Source of the DNA: Puia dinghuensis
Lineage (GTDB): Bacteria; Bacteroidota; Bacteroidia; Chitinophagales; Chitinophagaceae
DNA length: 64,000 bases
Direction of reading: 5' to 3'
Assembly (NCBI RefSeq): GCF_014642875.1
Contig: NZ_BMJC01000002.1
Coordinates: 558,001 to 622,000 of the forward strand
The translations under genes and the position numbers were made by a program. Shown piece after piece: positions 51,792 to 60,120 of this stretch; the stretch's first letter is position 1, and every line of letters starts with the position of its first letter. Below the pieces are notes generated by a model. The model worked only from the letters and a program-made list of their open reading frames with translations. It did no database searches and was not told the origin of the DNA.

Positions 51792-52685
51792 CTATTTTTT
51801 CTGCTTCCTAAGGCTCTTCCTCACCTCTTTCACAAAGTCAACAGGCACTTCGGCCAAAGCGGCTATCTCCTCCATGGTATGAGTAGTTTTTGTGAGGAGA
51901 TTTTTTACAATCGCCCAGGTCTTTTCCTCTGCATAGATTTCACTCAAGATATCCATAGTATTCTTTTTACCGGTGATCTTATCTACTTCTTTCCCAAAAG
52001 TACGAATTGTCTCGCGTTTTTCAAAGAGGACATATTTATCCAGAAATTTCAAAATGGCTTGCAGCTTCTTCTTCTCGAAAATGCCGTTCTCATACAATTT
52101 CCTGAAAATAAACAATTTCCCTTCGAGCAGTTTTTTGTCAACGTTTTTTCCCTTCAGAAGGGCATTTTTGGCGGTCAAAACCACCCAGGCAAAGGGATTG
52201 TTACTCTCCGCCAGTTCTTCATCCGAATAATCCAGGACACTAAGTGTATTGTAGTCATATTGCAGGCGGGTATTCATGAACTCATAACTGTAGCTTCCCT
52301 GCAAGAGATTCCCGTCGGGTCCGCAAAAAATGGCAATTGCTACCACCGGCTTATGGTGCCGATCAAAGCAGCGATAATAGTATCGAAACATTCTTTCAGG
52401 AAAAATAGGTCGGTCCTCCGCTTTCGTTATATCCTGTACCTCCACATGGATAAGTACCCATTCCTCTCCGCCATCCTTGCGGAAAACCTTGACCAGGTTA
52501 TCTACATACCTAACATCCGTTTTCTTTCCAGGTCCAGGGTTTAGCTCCGCGAGTTCCTTATCCAGGTATACGAATCTTTTTTGCAAATCGAATACCTGGT
52601 CTGCATCCGGAAAAACAAACCGCAGCAGATCGTCTAAAACCCACTGTAAAACGCCCTTCCACAGAATATCCTTATTGTGCTGCAT
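51792..52685 (-). CDS. Rpn/YhgA-like PD-(D/E)XK nuclease family protein
   Basis: The 297 residues have the nuclease core of the transposase-31/Rpn type. KKTDVRYVDNLVKV carries the active-site Asp, and EWVLIHVEVQD carries the E-x-Q that replaces E-x-K in this family. RMFRYYYRCFDRHHKPVVAIAIF follows, and a helical C-terminus ends in KSLRKQKK. Characterised relatives are DNA endonucleases that promote recombination or act in mobile DNA. The gene sits in the tRNA-associated island and has its own terminator. Confidence 0.85.
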   Translation of the reverse strand: MQHNKDILWKGVLQWVLDDLLRFVFPDADQVFDLQKRFVYLDKELAELNPGPGKKTDVRYVDNLVKVFRKDGGEEWVLIHVEVQDITKAEDRPIFPERMFRYYYRCFDRHHKPVVAIAIFCGPDGNLLQGSYSYEFMNTRLQYDYNTLSVLDYSDEELAESNNPFAWVVLTAKNALLKGKNVDKKLLEGKLFIFRKLYENGIFEKKKLQAILKFLDKYVLFEKRETIRTFGKEVDKITGKKNTMDILSEIYAEEKTWAIVKNLLTKTTHTMEEIAALAEVPVDFVKEVRKSLRKQKK

Positions 52686-52766
52686 ACTTCAAGATTTATA
52701 ATTCTGCAAAATCGCCTATATCACGATCGGCTTAATCATTACCTCCCGTTAATTGTTAAGTAATTG

Positions 52767-52780
52767 CTTGCGCGCGCAAG
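52767..52780. repeat. 14-bp perfect palindrome in an intergenic stretch
   Basis: CTTGCGCGCGCAAG is self-complementary over all 14 bases, about 80 bases upstream of the PD-(D/E)XK start. It may be an operator. The rest of 52686-53160 holds only the relic frame listed separately. Confidence 0.4.
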
Positions 52781-52917
52781 GAAACGATCTGGCGCAAGAG
52801 TCATTTCGATTCAAAAAGTGAGAGTTGGAAAGTAAGTGGGAAGTACTATAAAGATAGAACAATAGGAGACAGTGACAAAATTATTCTAACGGAAACGCGC
52901 AGGTAGGAATTACAATT

Positions 52918-53064
52918 TTAGGTCTTTTGTGGGTCTTCCTCCCCTTTTCTTGAATGGGCTATTTCAGCCAGACAGGCTAATACGATCGCCCGGATAAACT
53001 GAGCGGCTTCTTCTCGACTGAATCCGAATCGGGGCCATCTTTTATATTGATCCCTGGAACACCT
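52918..53064 (-). pseudogene. Open C-terminal fragment without a start
   Basis: A 48-codon frame bounded upstream by TGA has protein-like content (RWPRFGFSREEAAQFIRAIV, then LACLAEIAHSRKGEEDPQKT). No ATG starts it. It looks like the end of a lost helical gene. The family is unknown. Confidence 0.3.
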
Positions 53065-53160
53065 TCATCCAGGTGCACTTCTACATTTTATGCACGCTGT
53101 GACGGTTCATCGCTATACCCGTCCACCGGGAGGCCACAGCCGCTGGACCTCGCCGACTCT

Positions 53161-54078
53161 TTATGGGACAACGCGGATGATCGTCTTTCCCTTGGTTCGC
53201 TTGGTCGGATTGAAGGCGTCCACGGCACCTTCGAGGGTAACGATGTTGCCGATGTTTGTCCGCAGCCGACCCTCCCGGAACCGCCGGACGATCTCACTCA
53301 ATTGAGCGCGATCCGGTTCGACGACGAAGTCAATAGTCAGACCCCCTGCGGGCCGCGCCTCGGTCGGACCAGTGACAGTCACCAACGTTCCTCCGGGGCG
53401 AATCATACCCGCAGACCGCTTCGCGATGTCGCCGCCGAGGACATCAAAAACCAGATCAACCCCGCCAACGTCTTCTAAGACGTCGTTATCGAGGTCGACG
53501 AAATCCTGTGCGCCGAAGTCGAGAGCCGTCTGACGGCTGGTAGCGCGCCCAGTGCCGATGACGTATGCACCGGCTTCACGTGCGAGCTGGGACGCCATTG
53601 AACCGACAATGCCGGCCGCACCATGCACAAGGACGCTCTGGCCCGCCCGAAGGCGACCGTGCTCGAACAGCCCCTGCCACGCGGTCAGGCCCGGCATCAC
53701 GAGGGCCGCACCCACCGTGAAGTCAACGTCACCCGGCAGCGGCGCGAGGTTGCGCGCCTCGACGGCCACATACTCCGCTAGGGTGCCGTCGCGATACCAG
53801 TCCGTAAGGCCAAACACTCGCTGTCCCACCGATAGCCCCGTTGTGCCATAGCCAAGGGCGGTGACCACTCCGGCCAGTTCGTGGCCGGGGATCGACGGCG
53901 TCCGGTCACGGTCGACGCGATTCGTCCAGGTCGAGGGCCACGACAGCTCATCCCCGGTGATACTCGACGCGTGAACCTCCACGACGACATCGTTTATCGC
54001 TGCCTGCGGTTCGGGCCGCTCCACCAGTTTCATCCCGGCCGTTCCCGCAGCCTGATCTGTTACCACTATTGCTTTCAT
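53161..54078 (-). CDS. Zinc-independent MDR/quinone-oxidoreductase-like NADP(H) enzyme, likely acquired
   Basis: The 305 residues form a medium-chain dehydrogenase/reductase: catalytic domain start (MKAIVVTDQAAGTAGMKLVE, then IPGHELAGVVTALG), Rossmann motif VLVHGAAGIVGSMASQLA (GxxGxxxxxxA), and a C-terminal VVEPDRAQLSEIVRRFREGRL. The structural zinc cysteines are absent. The ATG at 54078 is preceded by GGGAGGTG, a textbook Shine-Dalgarno that the other genes here lack. The composition is more GC-rich and Arg/Asp/Val-rich than the neighbours. Transfer from a high-GC bacterium is inferred. The gene has no recognisable operon partner. Confidence 0.9.
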   Translation of the reverse strand: MKAIVVTDQAAGTAGMKLVERPEPQAAINDVVVEVHASSITGDELSWPSTWTNRVDRDRTPSIPGHELAGVVTALGYGTTGLSVGQRVFGLTDWYRDGTLAEYVAVEARNLAPLPGDVDFTVGAALVMPGLTAWQGLFEHGRLRAGQSVLVHGAAGIVGSMASQLAREAGAYVIGTGRATSRQTALDFGAQDFVDLDNDVLEDVGGVDLVFDVLGGDIAKRSAGMIRPGGTLVTVTGPTEARPAGGLTIDFVVEPDRAQLSEIVRRFREGRLRTNIGNIVTLEGAVDAFNPTKRTKGKTIIRVVP

Positions 54079-54244
54079 AGCGCACCTCCCTTTTTGCTTA
54101 TCAGCAAATGCAGTGCCCATGCTATCATCAACCAGCGAAAATCAGAGATACATTCCTTGCTTCAGGAGGATCTGATATTTCGGCTTCCTTCATCCTCTTT
54201 TCGGGGATTTACACTCTAACCTGCCTTCCCAGTGGCAATTTCGG

Positions 54245-54385
54245 TTTTCCTCTCATTTTCTGGCGATTTCCCCCTAGGTATGAGGGGAAAAGTCGTTCAT
54301 TTTGAGAGGAAAGACTATTTTCCCCTCATTTTGGCCTTTATTTCCTCTCAAAGTGAGAGGAAATAAGTGTATTTTTGAGAGGAAA
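54245..54385. promoter_or_regulatory. Array of TGAG(A/G)GGAAA sites in the fic promoter
   Basis: The 10-base motif occurs on either strand at 54245-54255, 54303-54312, 54318-54328 and 54376-54385. A degenerate pair lies at 54267-54290. A perfect 12-bp palindrome (TATTTCCTCTCA-AAG-TGAGAGGAAATA) lies at 54339-54365, just upstream of the -7 box, and one site overlaps the transcription start. This looks like an operator array, most simply for the winged-helix domain of the Fic protein itself. Confidence 0.65.
54370..54377 (+). promoter_or_regulatory. -7 box TATTTTTG of fic
   Basis: A perfect box 18 bases before the ATG at 54396. It excludes the TTG at 54375, which lies within the box. Confidence 0.65.
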
Positions 54386-54395
54386 GAAACGATCT

Positions 54396-55439
54396 ATGGA
54401 ACTTAGCGTGCGTAAACGGCAGATACTGGATTGGATTTTAGAAAATCCTGAAGCCGGGATCGCCGATATTTTAAAACATTTACCAGATCAACAGCCTGTC
54501 TCTACGGTCAACAGAGATCTCAAATCACTGGTAGACAGCCACTTACTGTTAAGAACTGGTAAAGGCCGCTCGACGGTTTACACAGTAGCTCCAGCATACC
54601 GGCTTATTTACGGAAACATTGGCGACTCCTATTTCGATAAGGATGTCGACGAACGAAAAGGAAATAAAAGGATTGACCCCGAGGTATTCACCTACTTGGA
54701 AAAGGTAGACATATTTACCGAGGGAGAGTTAAATCAACTGAATGCTCTTCAAAAGGATTTCCGTGAAAGCATCCGGACCCTACCACAGGATATCATAAGA
54801 AAGGAAAGAAACCGTCTCACGATCGAGCTCAGCTGGAAATCATCCCAAATCGAAGGGAACACCTACAGCCTACTCGAAACGGAAGTCCTTTTGTCTGAGA
54901 ATATTCCTGCAGAAGGAAAGCAGAAAGATGAGGCCACCATGCTGCTCAATCACAAAACAGCATTGGACTATATCTATGAAGGCAGGGTCGTCTTAAACCC
55001 ATTACGCACAAGTGCCATCGAAGATATCCATTCCCTGTTAATCGCAGACCTTGGAGTAAGTAAAAACATCCGCAAAAGGATCGTCGGGATAACGGGAACG
55101 AGCTATACTCCCCCGGAAAATGAATTCCAAATACGGGAATATATGGACCGGGCTTGCGAAGTAATCAACCTCCGCGCTTCCATTTTCGAAAAGGCTTTGC
55201 TGGCTGTTCTATTCATTTCCTATATCCAGCCATTTGAGGATGGGAACAAAAGAACAGGTCGAATCACCAGCAGCGGAATTCTGATCGAGAATGGATACTG
55301 CCCCCTATCTTACCGGAGTGTTAAACCGGTGGATTACAAAAAGGCTATGATACTTTTTTATGAGCAGACTAATCTGGCGGCTTATAAAAAACTGTTTATC
55401 GAGCAGTTTACGTTTGCGGTGAATAATTATTTCAGGTGA
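54396..55439 (+). CDS. Winged-helix Fic-domain protein with altered catalytic His
   Basis: The 347 residues start with a winged helix (about 1-70, SVRKRQILDWILENPEAGIADILKHL) and continue to a Fic domain. An inhibitory-helix motif SSQIEGN ((S/T)xxxE(G/N)) lies near residue 155, and the Fic loop reads IQPFEDGNKRTGR. The catalytic His of HPFx(D/E)GNxR is Gln (residue 278, CAG), and GNKR replaces GNGR. Fic enzymes AMPylate or otherwise modify target proteins; this one should lack the standard base. Self-regulation through the promoter array is inferred. Confidence 0.9.
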   Translation: MELSVRKRQILDWILENPEAGIADILKHLPDQQPVSTVNRDLKSLVDSHLLLRTGKGRSTVYTVAPAYRLIYGNIGDSYFDKDVDERKGNKRIDPEVFTYLEKVDIFTEGELNQLNALQKDFRESIRTLPQDIIRKERNRLTIELSWKSSQIEGNTYSLLETEVLLSENIPAEGKQKDEATMLLNHKTALDYIYEGRVVLNPLRTSAIEDIHSLLIADLGVSKNIRKRIVGITGTSYTPPENEFQIREYMDRACEVINLRASIFEKALLAVLFISYIQPFEDGNKRTGRITSSGILIENGYCPLSYRSVKPVDYKKAMILFYEQTNLAAYKKLFIEQFTFAVNNYFR

Positions 55440-55521
55440 TGAATACCATGGGTGCCTTTCTGGAGCAACCTGTGCCCAGTTGAGGCAACCCTTCGCCAGC
55501 CAATCCTCTAGGACCATCCCC

Positions 55522-55695
55522 ATGGCGCTAAACCGAGAATGGATCTACAAGCTATCCTTCAATCTACCGCTGTCCAAGTCGACCGTTAACACCCAAAGCA
55601 GCTCATCGAGCAGCTCCTCAGGGAGCTCTTCGTCCGGCTCCTCCACCAACTCCTCCGGCAGTTCGTCTGTTACCCCTCAGTCAAGCGGGAAATAG
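55522..55695 (+). CDS. Short Ser-rich ORF of unknown function
   Basis: From the ATG at 55522 it reads MALNREWIYKLSFNLPLSKS and then a tail of nearly 30 Ser residues mixed with Gly and Thr, 57 residues in all. Low complexity makes the call weak. It lies 82 bases after fic, and no promoter is seen. The rest of 55440-55951 holds nothing I recognise. Confidence 0.35.
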   Translation: MALNREWIYKLSFNLPLSKSTVNTQSSSSSSSSGSSSSGSSTNSSGSSSVTPQSSGK

Positions 55696-55951
55696 CCGTT
55701 CAGGAACCTGGATCCAAAGGGGGCGCCAGTATTTAGTCTGGAATGATGGAAGCGAGAATGGCAAAGGTCGGCCTGTGAAAAAGACCGATAATAAAACCCC
55801 TTAAAAATGGGTGTTTTCACCGTGGGAAAGCAATTGGCAAGGAAGTATATTCGGGTAAGTAGACAAGAAGGGTCATTGTTCCAGGGCTCCTCCAAACCGG
55901 AGTAACGAGTAGAAGTAACCAAAAAACAACCTATCATCAAAAAACCTTTCT

Positions 55952-56473
55952 ATGGCGGTTAATTTATTTTATCAGGGGCCTTCGGGCGGGACCGGTGGCG
56001 GCATAATCGATCCGAGAGTAAAAAAGGATCAGCCCCAATTTATCGATGTGACAGCCAGTCAGCATTTCCCGCTTTTAAACGATCTGTTTGGCACCCCCGA
56101 TGCGCGGATACGGGAATTGATCATCAATTCCGGCGAGAGCATCGATTCCATCACCGTTTCTTATGTTGGCGCAAATGACGTTTCTTATGGTTCCTATAAA
56201 ATGGGCGGAAATGGGGGTGGTGAGCAAATCATGCAGCTGCAGGAGGGGGAGTTTATCACGCATATATTTGGAGAGTACAGCGATGTGGTGAAAAATTTCC
56301 AGATCGACACCAACCTGGGACAAAATATTGCCTTTGGCACAAGCGGGTCTGTCAGATTTGAATACAACGCACCGGACGGATATGAAATTATTGGTTTTTG
56401 GGGGGCATCGGGCGCTCTCATCGACCGGGTGGGTATTGTGTTGAGGAGCGTTATTGCGAACCCGAGAGGATAG
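55952..56473 (+). CDS. Jacalin-like lectin domain protein
   Basis: The 173 residues follow the jacalin beta-prism pattern: FYQGPSGGTGGGIIDPR at the start, RIRELIINSGESIDSITVSYVG (the three-strand sheet with IDSI), GGNGGGEQIMQLQEGEFITHIFGEY, and YEIIGFWGASGALIDRVGIVL near the end. These match GGxGG, the GE.I..I.G motif and GF.G..G..id.iG of the family. It should bind carbohydrate. There is no signal peptide, so it is cytoplasmic or released otherwise. Its carbohydrate specificity is unknown. Bacterial jacalin domains are uncommon. Confidence 0.8.
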   Translation: MAVNLFYQGPSGGTGGGIIDPRVKKDQPQFIDVTASQHFPLLNDLFGTPDARIRELIINSGESIDSITVSYVGANDVSYGSYKMGGNGGGEQIMQLQEGEFITHIFGEYSDVVKNFQIDTNLGQNIAFGTSGSVRFEYNAPDGYEIIGFWGASGALIDRVGIVLRSVIANPRG

Positions 56474-56515
56474 CATTGACAGCTAAGACCACTCCGCGGC
56501 AGAAACGATTCATCG

Positions 56516-56665
56516 TCAATACTCAGCAGTCACGTGCATGGTCCAAATCGTATAAAGAAGGAATAAACCCGTTAGCTCTGTCATCAGCAGCCCGATGCAG
56601 GATTCTGCAATTTCCTTTTGAGCACGACTGCAAATAACAACGGAAATTGCCGGCTTATTTGCCAT
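56516..56665 (-). pseudogene. Truncated ParE/RelE-type toxin
   Basis: The ATG at 56665 overlaps the antitoxin end. The first two dozen residues (MANKPAISVVICSRAQKEIA, then ESCI) follow the ParE/RelE N-terminal pattern of Bacteroidota toxins. The rest diverges and stops at residue 49, half the usual length. A deletion or frameshift after ESC is likely. Weak match; it could be chance. Confidence 0.45.
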
Positions 56666-56945
56666 AGCGCTTTATACGCAGTTTACCTATGGAAGCCTTC
56701 AGTTCTTCAACAGTAAATCCTTCATCGGATCCACTTTCCAAAGCTTTATAACGTCTATCCAATTCGTCCACGAAGCCCTTATCTTTCCACCACTCACTGG
56801 CTTCTTCAATTTCTCCCTCAAGAAGGCTATAGATGGCATTCAATTTTTTATCATCCGCAAGCCGTATGTAATCGTAGAGTTTATGCCGTGTGGATGCGCT
56901 TTTATCTGGGTTCATAAATATTAATTCTTCGACAAAATCAGTCAT
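56655..56945 (-). CDS. Antitoxin-like protein (addiction module)
   Basis: The 96 residues are helical with an ELDRRYKALESGSDEGFTVEEL ending, like the toxin-binding tail of RelB/ParD-type antitoxins in Bacteroidota. The N-terminal half (KLYDYIRLADDKKLNAIYSLLEGEI) looks like a dimerisation or DNA-binding part. Its stop overlaps the start of a degraded toxin frame, as in normal antitoxin-toxin pairs. If the toxin is dead, the antitoxin is an orphan. Confidence 0.65.
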   Translation of the reverse strand: MTDFVEELIFMNPDKSASTRHKLYDYIRLADDKKLNAIYSLLEGEIEEASEWWKDKGFVDELDRRYKALESGSDEGFTVEELKASIGKLRIKRYGK

Positions 56946-57459
56946 TGAGTTGAAGAAAATGAAGTTATCATTTTCCTGCCATTTTTACCCCTTTTCCTGC
57001 CACACCATTGACTCATTTAAATATTGTATTTTGATAATCAAATAATTACAAATCCAGTCCTGGGCACGAAGGCCCTTCAACGAATGTTGAGGGGTTTTGG
57101 CATTTCGGCAGCGGGGCAAGCTTTGCTTGCCTAAGCGGATGAATGCAAAAACGAACGAGCGAAGCGCGCGGGGGCTTCGGGTACGCCCCTCCTGCTCGGC
57201 TGCTCTCCCATGATCAGCTGCAATGTGCCACCTTTACGGTGAAAACAGTCCCCGGGCTCTTCGTATACCCATATGCAGCCGGATGGTCGCTTCTTCAAAG
57301 ACCGGGCTCGTAATCTCAAAGCGGCTGTCGCCAGGGCATAGCGGATACAGCCCAATACGGCAACGGCTATGACTATTTCATGGATTTCTGGAAGCGGAGA
57401 TGCGTTCAGCCCGGCAGTACGAGTAGATATGGGTAGGATAACAGGGTTAGTGCGATAGG
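56946..57459. other. Gene-poor stretch holding repeat copy 3
   Basis: About 510 bases between the antitoxin and the beta-helix gene. The left 100 bases are AT-rich, then copy 3 of the tRNA-derived repeat runs to 57191. The last 270 bases contain only a 116-residue minus-strand frame that crosses the repeat and lacks domain or promoter, so I do not call it a gene. Confidence 0.5.
57051..57191 (+). repeat. Direct repeat copy 3: tRNA-Leu 3' end plus hairpin-rich tail
   Basis: AATCCAGTCCTGGGCAC and the following 124 bases repeat copy 1 (50675-50816) with about six differences, including one substitution in the terminator stem. The DNA before it is unrelated to the tRNA body. It marks the right end of a 6.2-kb block. 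Confidence 0.9.
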
Positions 57460-59964
57460 CTACCCGACTTCTACATTCCACAGGTACAACGTTGACGCCG
57501 CAAGTGCTGAAGGACCGGAAGATATCGTAAATCCACTGCTTGAATTCGCATCCATAAATACCTCGCTGGCACCGCTGAGGGCTGCAGCGGCCGCGTTGGC
57601 GGGACTAAACCGGGGACTGGGTACATAACCGCCGGCAAACGGCACACCGAAACTGATCGAAGCGACGACCGCAGATGCAGAGGGTGTAGTTCCCGTGGTG
57701 ATGCTGATCTGCATATTTTTATAGTTGACCTTGGTGATGGCCACCACTGGCGAACTGCCTGCCCCCGGACCCGCCGCAATCGACGGGGATAAGGTCCCGG
57801 GAGCCGCATTCGTATTCGTGAAAAGGTTCATCGTGGCCGTGGCCGTGGCCGTTTTGTCGAAAGTGAGTGTTCCGGAGGCGGCATTATAGCCGAGCAAACG
57901 GATAAGAGCGGACTGCCAGCCATCGGAGACCTGCACCGAAGTTGTGGAAAGAAGCCCGCCCCTGCTCATCATGGTAGGAAGATCGCCGGCAACGACATTG
58001 ACATTCGTGATTTGATTGCTGCCGTTGGTGGTATCGCCGGTAAAGGCAACATTGTATAACGGCAGCCAAACGTACAGGTAATAGTTGCCGGTCACCACCC
58101 ATGCCGGTATATAGTTGATCGTAAAATTGCCCGATCCGACGGCACTCACCATTCCGATGATCTGTAAGTTTTGATTGTCGCCGGTCGTATCACCTGCGAC
58201 GACATCTCCCACGAACACCCGGTTCAATTCGTCACTGGAACAGGTGACGACCGCCTGATAAAAGCCCCCCACCAGTGACTTGCTGATCGCGTAGTTGGCG
58301 GTCGTCCTGTTGATCGGCATAGGCGCAGCGGGATTAGGGCTGTTATAGTCAAAAGTGATGCCCCGGGAGGTGGAGGTGATCTTTCTATCGCCATAGGCAA
58401 ACGTGTTCGAGTACTCATACACGGACAGCGACGACGGCGGCCCCAGGACAATGCCGAAGTCGCCAACCGAACAATTCTCGAAAATGGCACTCCCCCGGTG
58501 GGCGCCCAGCGGAAACAAGGGCACCGTTTCAAAACTACAACTGTTGAAATACGGTCCCCAGCCGGCAGTGATGGTAACGGGTTTGCCTGTCCCATACATC
58601 CGGAAGCTACAGCCAATGAAAGAAATAGCCGCGTCTATTTGATTTTGATAGGAACCGGCATCCATATAGTTGGCGAAATCGAAACTGCTGCTTTCGACGG
58701 TGCCACCGACTGACGTAAAGACCGTCCCGAACTTGCCAAGCGACTCGGCATAGATGTTCTTGAAATAGGAAGGGAAATAGCCCTGTGAATTAAGATAGAC
58801 AAATTGGTTATTGTATCCGGCCAGGTTCACGTCTTCCACGTAATAATTTCCCGGGCTGTTGGCGCCGTAGGCTGCACCGCCGCCGGATCCCGCCACGAAT
58901 ATGGTGTGGCAAACGCCCCATATTCCCAGGTGTCGAAATACATTCATCTTTTCCTGCGCCTGGCAGCTGAGGATGCAGATCTTCATATTCGAAAACTGTA
59001 TCTTCTCCGCCCTTATAAGCTCCGCATTTAGCGTCTGCCCGTTGGGAGAGGTAATAAACCCTATCACGAAATTGGTGATAAAGACATCTTCCAGCGTAAC
59101 GCCTGTGCTTCCGGCATCGGAGCCATGGTAATATGCGCTTAATCCCGGATAACCGCCGTCCGAGGGCACCGAAGGGCCAAAAGGGTCGATGACGATACCC
59201 GCATAGGGAGAATAGGGTTTATCCCTGCATACGCCGTCCGTAAACGCGCTTAGCGCCGTATTGTAGAAGGTGTACGCGTCGGTGAAGGTGTAATTCCATG
59301 CACCCCATAGCTTGATACGCTTGATCGATGCCCCTTTCGCCTGGTGCAAGCCTATGCCGAAAGTGTTGTTGAACCCACGGAAGTCCAACACAGTGCCATA
59401 TCCCGATGCTTCCCAGAAGTTGGCTTCTCCTTCTATCGATATCTGGAAAAAAGCATAATCCGTCCCCGTAGAATTGGCGCAGATGAGCGGTGAATTACAT
59501 TTATACGTCCCGGAAGGAATGAACAGGGTCTGAACGCCGGTATTCGCTATGATCAGGTTGATCGTCTTCTGGATCGCCGGGGCATCATCCGTTGTGTCAT
59601 CGGCTACAGCGCCAAAGACCCAAGGGGATATCTTCCCAAGCGTAGTTCCTATAGGATTGAAGGTAAGCGCAGCCCCAGGATCGAAGCACTTTTGCCTGAG
59701 CCCGCAATCCAGTACAAAGGAATTGACCGAGGCTACTGGTGTAGACCCGGTGGGGCCCGATAGATAGCTGCCGGGCTCGAATCGCAACACCTTGTTGTGC
59801 CCGATTATGTTGTTGCTGATGTATACAAAACCGGGAGGGGAGAAATCGAAAACGATACCTGCATAATTTGGATTGGCGAGGGCTGCATTGATCAATCCTG
59901 ACTGATCGACAGTGCCGCCGGACACGATACCGAGGTCGGCAGCGGAAGGCATACTTGTGCTCAT
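57460..59964 (-). CDS. Beta-helix pectate-lyase-like/tailspike-like protein
   Basis: The 834 residues have a pectate-lyase-3 type entry (ISPWVFGAVADDTTDDAPAI, then QKTINLIIANTG and TLFIPSGTYKCNS, about 111-165). A long right-handed beta-helix follows with many Asn/Gly-rich rungs and stacked aromatics, then beta-rich repeats after about 600 (VVAGDTTGDNQNLQIIGMVS, FTGDTTNGSNQITNVNVVAG). The end (ALAASTLYLWNVEVG) resembles phage tail or tailspike modules. There is no signal peptide. It may be a secreted polysaccharide lyase or a phage-like receptor-binding part. The strand opposes the lectin gene. Confidence 0.8.
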   Translation of the reverse strand: MSTSMPSAADLGIVSGGTVDQSGLINAALANPNYAGIVFDFSPPGFVYISNNIIGHNKVLRFEPGSYLSGPTGSTPVASVNSFVLDCGLRQKCFDPGAALTFNPIGTTLGKISPWVFGAVADDTTDDAPAIQKTINLIIANTGVQTLFIPSGTYKCNSPLICANSTGTDYAFFQISIEGEANFWEASGYGTVLDFRGFNNTFGIGLHQAKGASIKRIKLWGAWNYTFTDAYTFYNTALSAFTDGVCRDKPYSPYAGIVIDPFGPSVPSDGGYPGLSAYYHGSDAGSTGVTLEDVFITNFVIGFITSPNGQTLNAELIRAEKIQFSNMKICILSCQAQEKMNVFRHLGIWGVCHTIFVAGSGGGAAYGANSPGNYYVEDVNLAGYNNQFVYLNSQGYFPSYFKNIYAESLGKFGTVFTSVGGTVESSSFDFANYMDAGSYQNQIDAAISFIGCSFRMYGTGKPVTITAGWGPYFNSCSFETVPLFPLGAHRGSAIFENCSVGDFGIVLGPPSSLSVYEYSNTFAYGDRKITSTSRGITFDYNSPNPAAPMPINRTTANYAISKSLVGGFYQAVVTCSSDELNRVFVGDVVAGDTTGDNQNLQIIGMVSAVGSGNFTINYIPAWVVTGNYYLYVWLPLYNVAFTGDTTNGSNQITNVNVVAGDLPTMMSRGGLLSTTSVQVSDGWQSALIRLLGYNAASGTLTFDKTATATATMNLFTNTNAAPGTLSPSIAAGPGAGSSPVVAITKVNYKNMQISITTGTTPSASAVVASISFGVPFAGGYVPSPRFSPANAAAAALSGASEVFMDANSSSGFTISSGPSALAASTLYLWNVEVG

Positions 59965-60120
59965 AGAAAAGGTTTTATGTAACTAAAGGTAACGAACGAC
60001 CGAATTCATAACGAGACTTACACATTAAAACAATGTGAAAATTTGCCAGCATACGAGCGCTTCTTCCTGTCCGAGTGCCGGCGTCGTGCAGTCGAAGATG
60101 AGGGGCGTTCTCATTCGTTG

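Noticed and set aside
55677-55940. Minus-strand open frame of 87 codons between the Ser-rich ORF and the lectin gene
   Set aside because: The composition is irregular (Cys, Phe, His, Arg scattered), and no promoter, family or partner was found.
57131-57481. Minus-strand open frame of 116 codons
   Set aside because: It runs through repeat copy 3 and overlaps the end of the beta-helix gene, with no domain or start support.
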